The position numbers were made by a program, and so were the translations under genes. Of a stretch of 64,000 nt of DNA, positions 54,895 through 63,208 are shown one piece after another. Source of the stretch: Marinicella meishanensis (GTDB taxonomy: Bacteria > Pseudomonadota > Gammaproteobacteria > Xanthomonadales > Marinicellaceae). Location: NCBI RefSeq assembly GCF_019931145.1, contig NZ_JAIOUV010000004.1:1-64000 (forward strand), given 5' to 3'. The stretch's first letter is position 1, and every line of letters starts with the position of its first letter. The notes beneath the pieces are model-generated. The model ran no database searches. It saw only the letters and a list, made by a program, of their open reading frames with translations, and was not told the origin of the DNA.

Positions 54895-55503
54895 TCAGTG
54901 TGGCTTGGGTTCAATGACCTTGAGTGCCAGATCGATCGTCGCCTCCAATTCCGTCAAACATTTGTCGGCCCGGGCCATGGCGGCGGTGCCATGCAGCCAA
55001 GTGACAAAGTATTGCGCCAACACGACCGGATCATGTGTCTCAGACAGTTGTTGCTCAGCTTGGGCTTGTTGAAAAAATTGGGTCAGGGTTTGTTCGGCCA
55101 GGCCTTTGGCTTGGTGGATGGTTTGTTGGGCAGCGGCTGGCATGTCCTCGGCGGCGGCTTCGGTCACACAGACCGACAAATAACACCCCTTGGGACCGTC
55201 TTTGCCACATTGTGAAGCCACCGCCGACATCAAATAGTTTTTCAACCGGGTGATCAGGGGGGTATCGGGCTGGTGTAAAAACACCGCATGATCAGCGGCA
55301 TAATTTTGCAGGTAGTTTTGGGTGGCCAGGATGAACAGTTGTTCTTTGTTGCCAAAGGCGGCATACATGCTGGGCTTGTTGATGCCCATGCTGGTGGTCA
55401 AATCCATCAATGATGCACCAACATATCCTTTCTGCCAAAACACCCGCATGGCCTGCTCCAAAGCCTGCTGTTTGTCAAAGCTGCGTTGTCGGCCACCGGC
55501 CAT
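54895..55503 (-). CDS. TetR-family repressor
   Basis: A 202-residue regulator. The N-terminal HTH is ALEQAMRVFWQKGYVGASLMDLTTSMGINKPSMYAAFGNKEQLF. The ligand domain contains the CYLSVCVTEAAAED motif. ATG 55503 has an AAAGGTGG site; upstream frame is shared with the divergent promoter and is not coding. Twin operators lie at 55547-55586 between it and the divergent SDR gene, so it probably represses both directions. Confidence 0.88.
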   Translation of the reverse strand: MAGGRQRSFDKQQALEQAMRVFWQKGYVGASLMDLTTSMGINKPSMYAAFGNKEQLFILATQNYLQNYAADHAVFLHQPDTPLITRLKNYLMSAVASQCGKDGPKGCYLSVCVTEAAAEDMPAAAQQTIHQAKGLAEQTLTQFFQQAQAEQQLSETHDPVVLAQYFVTWLHGTAAMARADKCLTELEATIDLALKVIEPKPH

Positions 55504-55535
55504 ATTGCCACCTTTCAGATAATTTAAAAAAACTG

Positions 55536-55563
55536 TTGACCATTTTATACCGTTCGGTATAGA
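55536..55563 (+). promoter_or_regulatory. Promoter of the SDR gene
   Basis: TTGACC (55536-55541) and TATAGA (55558-55563) have a 16-base spacer. The -10 element lies inside the first TetR half-operator, so bound repressor would block polymerase. Confidence 0.65.
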
Positions 55564-55586
55564 ATTGCAAACATACCGAACGGTAC
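55547..55586. promoter_or_regulatory. Twin TetR operator
   Basis: ATACCGTTCGGTAT (55547-55560) and ATACCGAACGGTAC (55573-55586) are near-palindromes in mutually inverted form with centres 26 bases apart. They sit between the TetR gene and the divergent SDR gene. The repeated ATACCG/CGGTAT core is the likely recognition site. Confidence 0.82.
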
Positions 55587-55627
55587 AGAATACATATTTC
55601 ATCATCAACAACTCACAGGAAACCCAT

Positions 55628-56386
55628 ATGAACACCAAACAACAACCTTTAACCATTGACATCCAAGACAAAGTCGCCGTGGTGACTGGCGCCAACCGCG
55701 GCATTGGTCGCTCGATTGCCGAGACCTTTTTGCAAGCCGGCGCCAAGAAAGTCTATCTGGCGGTGCGCCAGCTGGAATCTGCCCAACCCCTGGTAGCACA
55801 ATACGGTGACCGCGTGCAAGCCGTGCAAGTCGATGTGGCCGACCATGCCGCCATCCAACGCCTGGCCCAACAAACCCCCGACGCCCAAGTGGTGGTCAAC
55901 AATGCCGGGGTATTGAAAACCGCCGATCCCACCAGCCCTGATGCCGAAGCCGCTTTGGCCTTTGAGTTCAACATCAACACCGTTGGTTTGTTGCGCATGG
56001 CCCAAGCCTATCAACCCATCTTGGCCGCCCAGGATGAGGCGGCGTTCGTGCAACTGAACTCGGTGGCATCGATCAAAAACTTCGCTCCGTTCAGCACCTA
56101 CTCAGCCTCCAAAGCCGCCGCTTATTCATTGACCCAAGGTTTGAAAGACAGTTGGGCCGAACAAGGCATACAGGTGTTGTCGGTGCACCCCGGACCCATT
56201 GCCACCGACATGGCCAAGCAAGCCGGATTCGATGACGGGGACCCCGTTGATGTGGTGGCCACCGGCATTGTCCAAGCCTTGAAAACCGGTCAGTTTCACC
56301 TGTTCCCCGACTCCATGGCCAAGCAAATTGAAGCCGCCTACCACGATTACGCAGAAAATGTGATTGAAGCGCCGGTGGTCGAATAA
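55628..56386 (+). CDS. Short-chain dehydrogenase/reductase
   Basis: A 252-residue NAD(P)-dependent oxidoreductase of the classical SDR family. The Rossmann motif is TGANRGIG, followed by NNAG, the catalytic serine in VASI, and the YSASK active-site motif. ATG 55628 is preceded by an AGGA site. It is transcribed from the TetR-controlled promoter. The substrate is unknown, but induction by the TetR ligand would make it a detoxifying or lipid-modifying step. Confidence 0.88.
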   Translation: MNTKQQPLTIDIQDKVAVVTGANRGIGRSIAETFLQAGAKKVYLAVRQLESAQPLVAQYGDRVQAVQVDVADHAAIQRLAQQTPDAQVVVNNAGVLKTADPTSPDAEAALAFEFNINTVGLLRMAQAYQPILAAQDEAAFVQLNSVASIKNFAPFSTYSASKAAAYSLTQGLKDSWAEQGIQVLSVHPGPIATDMAKQAGFDDGDPVDVVATGIVQALKTGQFHLFPDSMAKQIEAAYHDYAENVIEAPVVE

Positions 56387-56409
56387 ACCGACCAACAGTC
56401 AATCATTGA

Positions 56410-56429
56410 GGGGCCATTGGCCCCTTTTT
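56410..56429 (+). terminator. Intrinsic terminator after the SDR gene
   Basis: GGGGCC-ATT-GGCCCC, a perfect 6-bp GC stem with a 3-base loop, is followed by five Ts, 24 bases after the SDR stop. Confidence 0.85.
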
Positions 56430-56509
56430 GTTGGCTTCCTGAAAGGGTGATCGACAAATCTGGCTGCCATGGCTTAAGATGTGACTTTGAACCATTTTTC
56501 AAGTCAGCC

Positions 56510-56983
56510 GTGAACATCAGAACTGCCAAACCAGCGGACCTACCCACCCTGCTGGATTTTGAACAAAAAATCATCGCCACTGAGCGGCCCATGGACCCCA
56601 CCTTGATTCAAAATGAGCCGATCAGTTATTACCCGATTGCTGAATACCTGGAGGCGGATCACACCGAAGTGTTGGTGGCCGAGGTGGACGGTGCTGTGGT
56701 TGGCAGTGTGTATGGACAGATCAGAGAGCGCAAACCGTTTTTTCAAACCAGTCATTTGGGCTACATAGGCTTCATGTATGTGCGTCAAGCACAGCGGGGA
56801 CAAGGCGTCAGCCAAGCCCTGATTGATGCCATCACCGCGTGGTTTCATACACAGGGCATCAGTGAAATCATCCTGCATGTCTATGCCCAAAATCCGCGGG
56901 CGATTCGGGCCTATGAAAAAGCCGGTTTTGAACAACACCTGATCGAGATGCGCCTCAATCCAACAGCAGGAGATGCCTCATGA
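56510..56983 (+). CDS. GNAT-family N-acetyltransferase
   Basis: A 157-residue acetyltransferase. The acetyl-CoA loop is VRQAQRGQGVSQALIDAI, and the late motif NPRAIRAYEKAGFEQH is typical of the family. The start is GTG 56510: it directly precedes the conserved NIRTAKPADLPTLLDFE beginning, and the frame upstream overlaps the SDR terminator. It overlaps the DUF1329 gene as ATGA. The substrate is unknown. Confidence 0.78.
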   Translation: MNIRTAKPADLPTLLDFEQKIIATERPMDPTLIQNEPISYYPIAEYLEADHTEVLVAEVDGAVVGSVYGQIRERKPFFQTSHLGYIGFMYVRQAQRGQGVSQALIDAITAWFHTQGISEIILHVYAQNPRAIRAYEKAGFEQHLIEMRLNPTAGDAS

Positions 56984-58284
56984 GGCGCGTGCGTCTGTGC
57001 TTGTGCTTGTGCTTGAGCTGGCTGCCGCTGACCACCTGGGCCCAAGTCGACGCCGAACAGGTCCAACGATTGGGCACCGAATTGACGCCCATGGGCGCGC
57101 CCATGAGCGGCGATGACGCGGGCATCCCCCGATGGCAAGATGTGCCGGCTGTTGATCCGGCGGAAAAACCCTTGTTCACCATCACCCAGGCCAATTACCA
57201 GCAACACCTGGCCCACCTGACGGCAGGGCAAGTGGCGCTGTTCAAAGCCTACCCAAACACTTTTCAGATGCCGGTCTATCCTTCTCACCGGACTTTTGCC
57301 GCGCCCGATTGGGTGTATGCCAACACCCGCAACAACGCCACCAGCGCCCGGCTCAATGCCGACCAAACCGGGGTGCTCGACAGCCAAGGTGGGATCCCGT
57401 TCCCGCTTCCACAATCTGCCGCTGAAGTGTATTTCAATCACGTGCTGCGTTGGCGCGGGCAACAATTGAAAACCACCAGCAGCCACGCCACCGTCAACGA
57501 ACAAGGCCGGGTGCAACTGAGCACCCACGAGACAGTGGTGCGGTTTGATCATTACCTCAACGACAACCCCCATCCGAACCGCTTGTTCTCAGCCATCGCC
57601 AAGACCACCGCACCGGCCACCCAATCCGGCTCTGGTGGGTTGGTGTTGGAACCTTTGGATCAATGGCAAGAGCCCCGTTCTGCCTGGTTGTGGGACAAAG
57701 GCCGGCGGCGGGTGATCCGGGCGCCGATTTTGGCGTATGACCAACCGATCAACAACGCCAATGGACTGCGCACCGCCGATGACACCGACATGATCAACGG
57801 TGCCCCGGACCGGTTTAATTGGCAATTGCTGCCACAACGCACCGTGTACATCCCTTACAACAACGACCGCCTGAATGACAAAAGCCTCACATACGACGAC
57901 TTGCTGCAACCGGGTCATTTGAACCCACAACACACCCGCTATGAATTGCAGCGGGTGTGGGTGATCCGGGCCACCTTGAAACCCGAATGGCGGCACCTGT
58001 ACAGCCAACGGGATTTTTATGTGGACGCCGACTCCTGGTCGGTGGCGGTGGCCGACCAGTATGACCAGCGCGGTGAGTTGTTTCGGGTTTCCCTGTCCTA
58101 CCTACACCAAGACCCGAACATGCCCGGCACCTTTCCGGTGGTCAATGTCTACCATGATTTACCCAGTGGCAAATACCACGTCATGGGCCTACAGAATGAA
58201 TTAAAAAGCCACAATGACTACCAAGCCCCCTTAGTCAATTCCAGCCTGTTCAGCACCAATGGATTGAAACGGTTTGTGAAGTGA
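56980..58284 (+). CDS. DUF1329 family exported protein
   Basis: A 434-residue exported protein with a short signal peptide (LCLCLCLSWLPLTTWAQ). Family features include GTELTPMGAP near the mature N-terminus, DDLLQPGHLNPQHTRYELQRVWV and YVDADSWSVAVADQYDQRG near the end. DUF1329 proteins have a LolA-like lipid-binding fold and usually sit beside DUF1302 and RND-type genes; none is here. The outer-membrane lipid role is inferred. Confidence 0.82.
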   Translation: MRRVRLCLCLCLSWLPLTTWAQVDAEQVQRLGTELTPMGAPMSGDDAGIPRWQDVPAVDPAEKPLFTITQANYQQHLAHLTAGQVALFKAYPNTFQMPVYPSHRTFAAPDWVYANTRNNATSARLNADQTGVLDSQGGIPFPLPQSAAEVYFNHVLRWRGQQLKTTSSHATVNEQGRVQLSTHETVVRFDHYLNDNPHPNRLFSAIAKTTAPATQSGSGGLVLEPLDQWQEPRSAWLWDKGRRRVIRAPILAYDQPINNANGLRTADDTDMINGAPDRFNWQLLPQRTVYIPYNNDRLNDKSLTYDDLLQPGHLNPQHTRYELQRVWVIRATLKPEWRHLYSQRDFYVDADSWSVAVADQYDQRGELFRVSLSYLHQDPNMPGTFPVVNVYHDLPSGKYHVMGLQNELKSHNDYQAPLVNSSLFSTNGLKRFVK

Positions 58285-58310
58285 TGAATGACTCTTCTCG
58301 GTAATGATGT

Positions 58311-58712
58311 TCAGTAATTATCCCGACTGATGCGCCACAGCAAAACACCGGTTACCAACAAATAGGCCGCTGTCAGCAAGTGTTTGATGATTACCCCACT
58401 GGCCGCTTGACTGGCATAAGCCAACCAGGCATCAGTCAAGGGCATCACCAATCCGAACAAAGCGGCAAACATCAACAACCGGTAATGCTTGAGCAGCAGC
58501 ATCAACAGAATGATGAGACCAATGAATGCCGTTCTTGAGGCATAAATTTGCACCCAATCTGCATCGTTCTCTGCCCACAAATCGGTCCCCCTAAGCACAG
58601 CAAATGCGGCCGGATCCAAGTAGGCAAAAATGGCATAGAACAGCTGGATGGCAGCCATTATAAATACCAACAGTTGAACCGTCATTTCAAGTTTATTTCG
58701 TGGTGATGTCAT
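58311..58712 (-). CDS. Small membrane protein of unknown function
   Basis: A 133-residue protein with four predicted membrane helices (TVQLLVFIMAAIQLFYAIF, FIGLIILLMLLL, LMFAALFGLVMPLTDAWL, HLLTAAYLLVTGVLLW). No motif points to an activity. ATG 58712 is chosen over a GTG one codon upstream; the two cannot be told apart. It converges with the DUF1329 gene. Confidence 0.65.
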   Translation of the reverse strand: MTSPRNKLEMTVQLLVFIMAAIQLFYAIFAYLDPAAFAVLRGTDLWAENDADWVQIYASRTAFIGLIILLMLLLKHYRLLMFAALFGLVMPLTDAWLAYASQAASGVIIKHLLTAAYLLVTGVLLWRISRDNY

Positions 58713-58851
58713 CACAACCCCTGGGTGGAAACAGACTCAGATGATAGTCAGGCGCCGCCATGTGGTCAAGCACTGCACGCCAATGCACGGGTTTCAAGAC
58801 CAGATCTTTGATTGGCTGAACAAAACAGACAATTTATTGATCTGGATCCAA

Positions 58852-59694
58852 TCAACCAAACACCCCCACGGTTTGTCGGCTCAAAGCCAACAGCTCACCT
58901 TGTTGGTTCCAAATCTCGGCATCGCCGAACACATAGCCATGGGCGGCGTGGGCGGTGGTGGCTTGGTATGACAACCAATCGGTGGCTTCTGGCTGGCTGG
59001 CGGTTTGGGTGAATTCCAGATTCCAGTTCATGGTGCTGGCGGCCACCGGCTTTTTGAATTGTTGCAGCACGGTGCAAGGCCAGGCATCGATCAAAGCGAT
59101 CAAGTGGCTGTCATTGAAAGCTGGGGGCGGCTGCTTGAAGCGCATCCAGCCCTGCAGCTCATCCAAATCACCGCGCATGAAGGGCCAGCGACCCCGCTGT
59201 AAATTCAAGTCCACGTGCCGCAAAAACTTGGGCACCACTTTGGGCACCATCGGAATGAAATCGCCTTTCTTCGGCAGTGGCATGGCATGTGACTGGCGTT
59301 CAGTCAGGTGGATGGCCGATTCGCGTGCCACCCCAAAACAAGCTTGGGCCAACACACAAACCCGGTCTTGCTGGGTCACCCGCGCCGCCAGTTGCGTGGC
59401 ACTGCGGCCTTGGCGCAACAGCTCCACTTCGATGGTCAGTGCTTGCTCGGTTTGCAAGGGACCGATGAAGCTCAAATTCAAATACCGCACGGGACGGGAT
59501 TCGTCCGGATGGGCTTGCTGCACCAGGTCTTGCATGCGGTGGTGAATCAAAGCCGCAGATAAACCACCATACACCGTGCGGCCCTGGGCCCAGCTGGTCG
59601 GCACGATCAGTTGGTGATTGGGGTCTTGATCCAAATCGTCGACCAAGTCATCCAACTGCGCTTGGTGCATGAATTTTTGCCACAAAGCCTTCAA
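58852..59694 (-). CDS. Acyl-CoA thioesterase, double hotdog type
   Basis: A 280-residue protein with two hotdog halves like TesB-type or 4HBT_3 thioesterases: QGRTVYGGLSAALIHHRM with YLNLSFIGPLQ in the first half and STMNWNLEFT with HGYVFGDAEIWNQQGELLA in the second. The ATG overlaps the hydrolase stop as ATGA. It probably releases fatty acids from acyl-CoA in the cytosol. Confidence 0.78.
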   Translation of the reverse strand: MKALWQKFMHQAQLDDLVDDLDQDPNHQLIVPTSWAQGRTVYGGLSAALIHHRMQDLVQQAHPDESRPVRYLNLSFIGPLQTEQALTIEVELLRQGRSATQLAARVTQQDRVCVLAQACFGVARESAIHLTERQSHAMPLPKKGDFIPMVPKVVPKFLRHVDLNLQRGRWPFMRGDLDELQGWMRFKQPPPAFNDSHLIALIDAWPCTVLQQFKKPVAASTMNWNLEFTQTASQPEATDWLSYQATTAHAAHGYVFGDAEIWNQQGELLALSRQTVGVFG

Positions 59695-60473
59695 GCGGTT
59701 ACACCTGCGGTCTCGTTAACTGCTTGATCGGGGCGTTTGGTGGCCAAGCTTTCGGCGATGATTTGCCACACCTGGGCATGCACCCCCATGCCCAGGTGGG
59801 AACAGCTCACTTCGATGTTTTTGGCCTGTTCGTTGTAGGTGTCGACACTGGCGCGCCAACCCACCACCCCATCGGATTTGCTGTAAATCACCGTCAGTGG
59901 TTGGCTGATGCCTTGGCTGTTGATGGCGTGGATTTCGGCTTCATACGCATCCAGATCCATGTCCATGGAACGGGCGTATTTGTGGGCCACCACGGTGTAC
60001 TTGGGGCCGCCCAACAAGGGGGTACCCATGGTGATGATTTGATCCACCCAAGTCGGGTGTAAGCGGGCCACTTCCCGGGCCAACACCCCGCCCAAACTCC
60101 AACCGATCAAAGTCACCGCCTGGCCGCTGTGTTGTGCCACCAGGCGAGACACGGTGTCGGCCAACAATCCGGTGTCTTGGCTGACGTGACCGCGGTTGCG
60201 GCCATGCCCCCAATCAAAGACCCGATATTTCAAACCTTGGAGGAATTTTTTCAGCGGCCGCATGGACCATTCATCGGCACCATAACCGGGCACCAACACC
60301 ACCATGCGGCCATCGCCTGGCGGCACTTGTTGTAACTTTCTGCGGTTGCCCCAAGCCAACAACCATTCCAGCGGCGCCCTGGCTTCTTTCAAAGTGCTGA
60401 ATTTACTGGGTGGCTTCAAGGGGCCAGTGGCGGTGGGGTATTCAATGCGGTTCATGGGTGTTTTACTTTTCAT
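59691..60473 (-). CDS. Alpha/beta hydrolase
   Basis: A 260-residue serine hydrolase-like protein. The nucleophile elbow is IGWSLGGVLAREVAR, the acid region YSKSDGVVGW and the histidine in SCSHLGMGVHAQVW. It resembles esterase/lipase relatives. The start is ATG 60473: an upstream in-frame ATG lies inside the TATAAT of the promoter, so the transcript would begin at or just before 60473. It is the first gene of a two-gene operon with the thioesterase. Confidence 0.78.
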   Translation of the reverse strand: MKSKTPMNRIEYPTATGPLKPPSKFSTLKEARAPLEWLLAWGNRRKLQQVPPGDGRMVVLVPGYGADEWSMRPLKKFLQGLKYRVFDWGHGRNRGHVSQDTGLLADTVSRLVAQHSGQAVTLIGWSLGGVLAREVARLHPTWVDQIITMGTPLLGGPKYTVVAHKYARSMDMDLDAYEAEIHAINSQGISQPLTVIYSKSDGVVGWRASVDTYNEQAKNIEVSCSHLGMGVHAQVWQIIAESLATKRPDQAVNETAGVTA

Positions 60474-60480
60474 GGGAATC

Positions 60481-60486
60481 ATTATA
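60481..60486 (-). promoter_or_regulatory. -10 element of the hydrolase-thioesterase operon
   Basis: On the minus strand this is a perfect TATAAT (60486-60481), 7 bases before ATG 60473, which predicts a leaderless message. The weak -35 (GTTCAC) overlaps the palindrome at 60496-60509. Confidence 0.55.
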
Positions 60487-60495
60487 CACTGTATG

Positions 60496-60509
60496 GTTCA
60501 CTTGTGAAC
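60496..60509. promoter_or_regulatory. Palindromic operator, probably MarR-bound
   Basis: GTTCAC-TT-GTGAAC is a perfect inverted repeat between the divergent hydrolase and MarR-type genes. It overlaps the hydrolase -35 position and lies 11 bases before the MarR start codon, so one protein could silence both. Confidence 0.65.
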
Positions 60510-60520
60510 TAAATGTGAAA

Positions 60521-60988
60521 ATGAAACCACCATCGACCATCCGACCCAACGACATCCAAGGCCACACCTCTTGGTTGTCGGTGGTTCGTTGTTACCTCAA
60601 ATGCCAAAAAGTGATGAACCACAAACTGGCTGCCTTGGACTTGACCGCAGCCCAACACGACATTTTGATGAACATCAACCACAAACCCGGCAGCTCACAA
60701 CAACAACTCAGTGATCATTTGTTGGTGGTCAAAAGCAACACCTCGGCGTTGTTAAAGAAAATGCAGGCCAAAGGCTTGATTGACCGGCGACCTTGCCAAG
60801 CCGATGGCCGGGTGCACCGTTTGTACCTGACCCCAGCGGGTCAACACAAACTGCAACATTCGATGGCGGTGCAGATCGAAATGGTGCAAACCATGACCGG
60901 GGTGCTCAGTGAAGCCGAAATCCAAACCAATTTGGACATCATGACCCGGGTGCATGACGCCTTGGACCAACTGGACCGCAGCGGCTGA
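60521..60988 (+). CDS. MarR-family regulator
   Basis: A 155-residue regulator with the winged helix LTAAQHDILMNINHKPGSSQQQLSDHLLVVKSNTSALLKKMQAKGLIDR and the wing LYLTPAGQHKL. The start is ATG 60521, with GTG 60515 as the alternative. It is probably self-regulated through the GTTCAC-TT-GTGAAC site and controls the divergent hydrolase-thioesterase operon. Confidence 0.85.
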   Translation: MKPPSTIRPNDIQGHTSWLSVVRCYLKCQKVMNHKLAALDLTAAQHDILMNINHKPGSSQQQLSDHLLVVKSNTSALLKKMQAKGLIDRRPCQADGRVHRLYLTPAGQHKLQHSMAVQIEMVQTMTGVLSEAEIQTNLDIMTRVHDALDQLDRSG

Positions 60989-61005
60989 GCGGCCAAGGAG
61001 ACCGC

Positions 61006-61947
61006 CTAAGCCAGGTCCAACACCAACTTACCCACCACGCGACCAGCCTGGCTCAAGTCATGGGCGGCCGCCACGGCAGCCATGGGGAACACCTCAGCGA
61101 TCACCGGTTTGAGTTGCCCGGCTTCCACCCAAGTGCGCAATTGTTCCAAATCGGCATGCCGCGGTTTGACCATGATGTGATCGGGCACTTTGCTGATCAA
61201 GGGCCGCAACACTTGTCCCAAAAGACTCATCAAATCCGGGGTGGTTTTGACGTGCACCCCACCATTTTTCAGGGTTTTTCTGACTTTGAAATACGCTTGG
61301 TTGGCCACACAATCGAAAAACACGTCATAGGCGTTGTGCTGGGCCAAGATGTCTTCGATCTGGTAATCCAGCACCCCATCGGCCCCCATGGAGTGCACCA
61401 AAGCTTGGTTTTTTTGACTGCACACCGCGGTGACGTGACAGTCCAAGGCCTTGGCAATTTGCACCGCCATCAGACCAACCCCACCCGAGGCCCCATTGAC
61501 CAACACCGCTTGGCCAGCCTGTAAGTGGCCTTTGTGGATCATGGCCTGCAAGGCGGTCAAAGCCACATTGGGCATCGAAGCGGCTTGTTGAAAATCCAAG
61601 TTGCTTGGTTTGGGCCCGATGTTCTCCGCCCGGGCCACCACTTCTTGGGCATAAGAGCCCCCTTTGAAAGAATCAAACTTACCCCAGACAGCATCTCCTA
61701 CCCGGTAATCGTTCACCTGTGAACCAACGGCCGTGATTTCGCCAGCAAAATCCGAACCCAGGATGCGCGGCGGCTGCAAACCGGTTTTGATGATCAGCGA
61801 GCCGCTTCTGATTTTCCAGTCCACCGGATTCACCGAGGCGGCCTTGACCCGGACCAACACCTGATCGGGCTTGGGAACAGGCGGTGCCAATTCTTCGACC
61901 TGCAGCACCGCAGCACCCCCGTATTTTTTACAAACAATGGCTTTCAT
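61006..61947 (-). CDS. NAD(P)H quinone oxidoreductase-like MDR protein
   Basis: A 313-residue medium-chain dehydrogenase of the zinc-free quinone reductase type. The N-terminal GroES-like part has VRVKAASVNPVDWKIRSG and GSDFAGEITAVG. The NADPH-binding motif is VNGASGGVGLMAVQIAKA. It lacks the zinc ligands of alcohol dehydrogenases. ATG 61947 overlaps the XRE stop as ATGA. It is the last of three coupled genes. Confidence 0.85.
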   Translation of the reverse strand: MKAIVCKKYGGAAVLQVEELAPPVPKPDQVLVRVKAASVNPVDWKIRSGSLIIKTGLQPPRILGSDFAGEITAVGSQVNDYRVGDAVWGKFDSFKGGSYAQEVVARAENIGPKPSNLDFQQAASMPNVALTALQAMIHKGHLQAGQAVLVNGASGGVGLMAVQIAKALDCHVTAVCSQKNQALVHSMGADGVLDYQIEDILAQHNAYDVFFDCVANQAYFKVRKTLKNGGVHVKTTPDLMSLLGQVLRPLISKVPDHIMVKPRHADLEQLRTWVEAGQLKPVIAEVFPMAAVAAAHDLSQAGRVVGKLVLDLA

Positions 61948-62171
61948 GACAAGGGCTCCTGGTTGGTCTCAGGCAATTGAAACAAGGCCTCAACCGTGGT
62001 GTTGAAATGGGCTGCCAGTTTCAAGGCGATCACAGTGGATGGCACAAACCGGCCCACCTCGATGGTGCTGATGGTTTTTCTCGACACGCCAATGGCGGCC
62101 GCCAACTCACTTTGGCTGATGCGATGTTCGGCCCGAAACACCCGGATCCGATTGTGTAAAGTGGCCGACAT
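61944..62171 (-). CDS. XRE-family small HTH regulator
   Basis: A 75-residue Cro/CI-type HTH: RIRVFRAEHRISQSELAAAIGVSRKTISTIEVGRFVPSTVIALKLAAHF. Small regulators of this kind are often encoded next to a membrane protein of the type found here. ATG 62171 shares its A with the upstream stop codon (TGATG), and its own stop overlaps the oxidoreductase start. Confidence 0.85.
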   Translation of the reverse strand: MSATLHNRIRVFRAEHRISQSELAAAIGVSRKTISTIEVGRFVPSTVIALKLAAHFNTTVEALFQLPETNQEPLS

Positions 62172-62647
62172 CAGTCCCAATCCTCGGTCTCAGGCTGGAC
62201 CAAACCATCATGCACCAAGTACAGGAAAGTGATGCTGGCCGAAACCGTCATCAAAGCAAACATGACATTGAAATAGGTGGTGCCACTGATGACGGCTGCA
62301 AACAACACCTTGCTGACTGTCTGGAACAACACCATCCCCGCGATGGTGATGCCCCAAGAGATCGACAAGGCTTGTTGTAATGCGTGGGCGGCAAACCCCT
62401 CAGTATCTTGGTCAACGGCTTGTTGGTTTTTGATTTTCTGCAGCAAGTTCGGACCCAAAGCCCACACAATCATGAGACCGATCAATGAACCCAACCAGGG
62501 TATGGCTGTTTGGATGTAGGCTTGCCAGCCGACAGGTAAGAGCGGGGCCAACAATTTGATCAGATACAAGCCACCCGTCATTAACATGATCCAGGCCAAG
62601 CGGCTGTAAATGCGGTCAATTTTTTCTGCACAGTGATTGTTTTCCAT
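62171..62647 (-). CDS. Four-helix membrane protein
   Basis: A 158-residue protein with four predicted membrane helices (IMLMTGGLYLIKLLAPLL, AIPWLGSLIGLMIVWALG, SWGITIAGMVLFQTVSKVLF, VMFALMTVSASITFLYLV), like the DUF2178-type partners of small XRE regulators. No enzymatic motif is seen. ATG 62647 has a clear AAGGAGA ribosome site, so this is the first gene of the three-gene operon. Function is unknown. Confidence 0.75.
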   Translation of the reverse strand: MENNHCAEKIDRIYSRLAWIMLMTGGLYLIKLLAPLLPVGWQAYIQTAIPWLGSLIGLMIVWALGPNLLQKIKNQQAVDQDTEGFAAHALQQALSISWGITIAGMVLFQTVSKVLFAAVISGTTYFNVMFALMTVSASITFLYLVHDGLVQPETEDWD

Positions 62648-62843
62648 ATTTTCTCCTTGTTATTGATACTTACACATCACATAATGATACCTTTGGGTTA
62701 CATTATGCAACCCAAACAACCCTTTTGTCAATTTTTTTCAATGACCTGTCGAATTGTTCTCACCTCACTCGTTTCAACACGGCAAGCAGGTGTAATTATG
62801 TCACCTTTGATTTAAACTGATTCATACCTTACAGGAGATAGCC

Positions 62844-63197
62844 ATGCAATATTTATTGATGATTTACAGCGCGGAAGATGCCGGCCCACAACCCGGTGAT
62901 GACGATTTCATGCAAATGCTGGGTGAATACCAAAAATTCACCGACGAAGTGGAACAAGCGGGTGCGATGCTCGGCGGCGAAGCCTTGGAGGCGACCACCA
63001 CCGCCACCACCGTGCGGGTCCGGAACGGCCAAAGCCACATCACCGATGGCCCCTTTGCCGAGACCAAAGAAGCCCTGGGCGGGTATTATTTGTTGGATTG
63101 CAAAGACCTGGACGAAGCCATTCGATATGCCGCCAAGATTCCCTCAGCGGCTTATGGTTGCGTGGAGATCAGACCCATCATGGTCTTGCCCAGCTAA
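62844..63197 (+). CDS. YciI/DGPF-domain protein
   Basis: A 117-residue ferredoxin-like-fold protein starting MQYLLMIYSAEDAG and carrying the signature ITDGPFAETKEALGGYYLLDC. The DGPF group is regularly encoded beside ECF42 sigma factors, as here, where the sigma gene starts 11 bases downstream. Its biochemical role is not known. A good AGGAGA site precedes the ATG. Confidence 0.9.
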   Translation: MQYLLMIYSAEDAGPQPGDDDFMQMLGEYQKFTDEVEQAGAMLGGEALEATTTATTVRVRNGQSHITDGPFAETKEALGGYYLLDCKDLDEAIRYAAKIPSAAYGCVEIRPIMVLPS

Positions 63198-63208
63198 CCG
63201 CTGCTGCC

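Noticed and set aside
54895-55746. A longer N-terminus for the TetR-family gene, starting upstream of 55503
   Set aside because: The extra residues read across the twin operators and the divergent promoter; ATG 55503 has a good ribosome site and starts just before the HTH.
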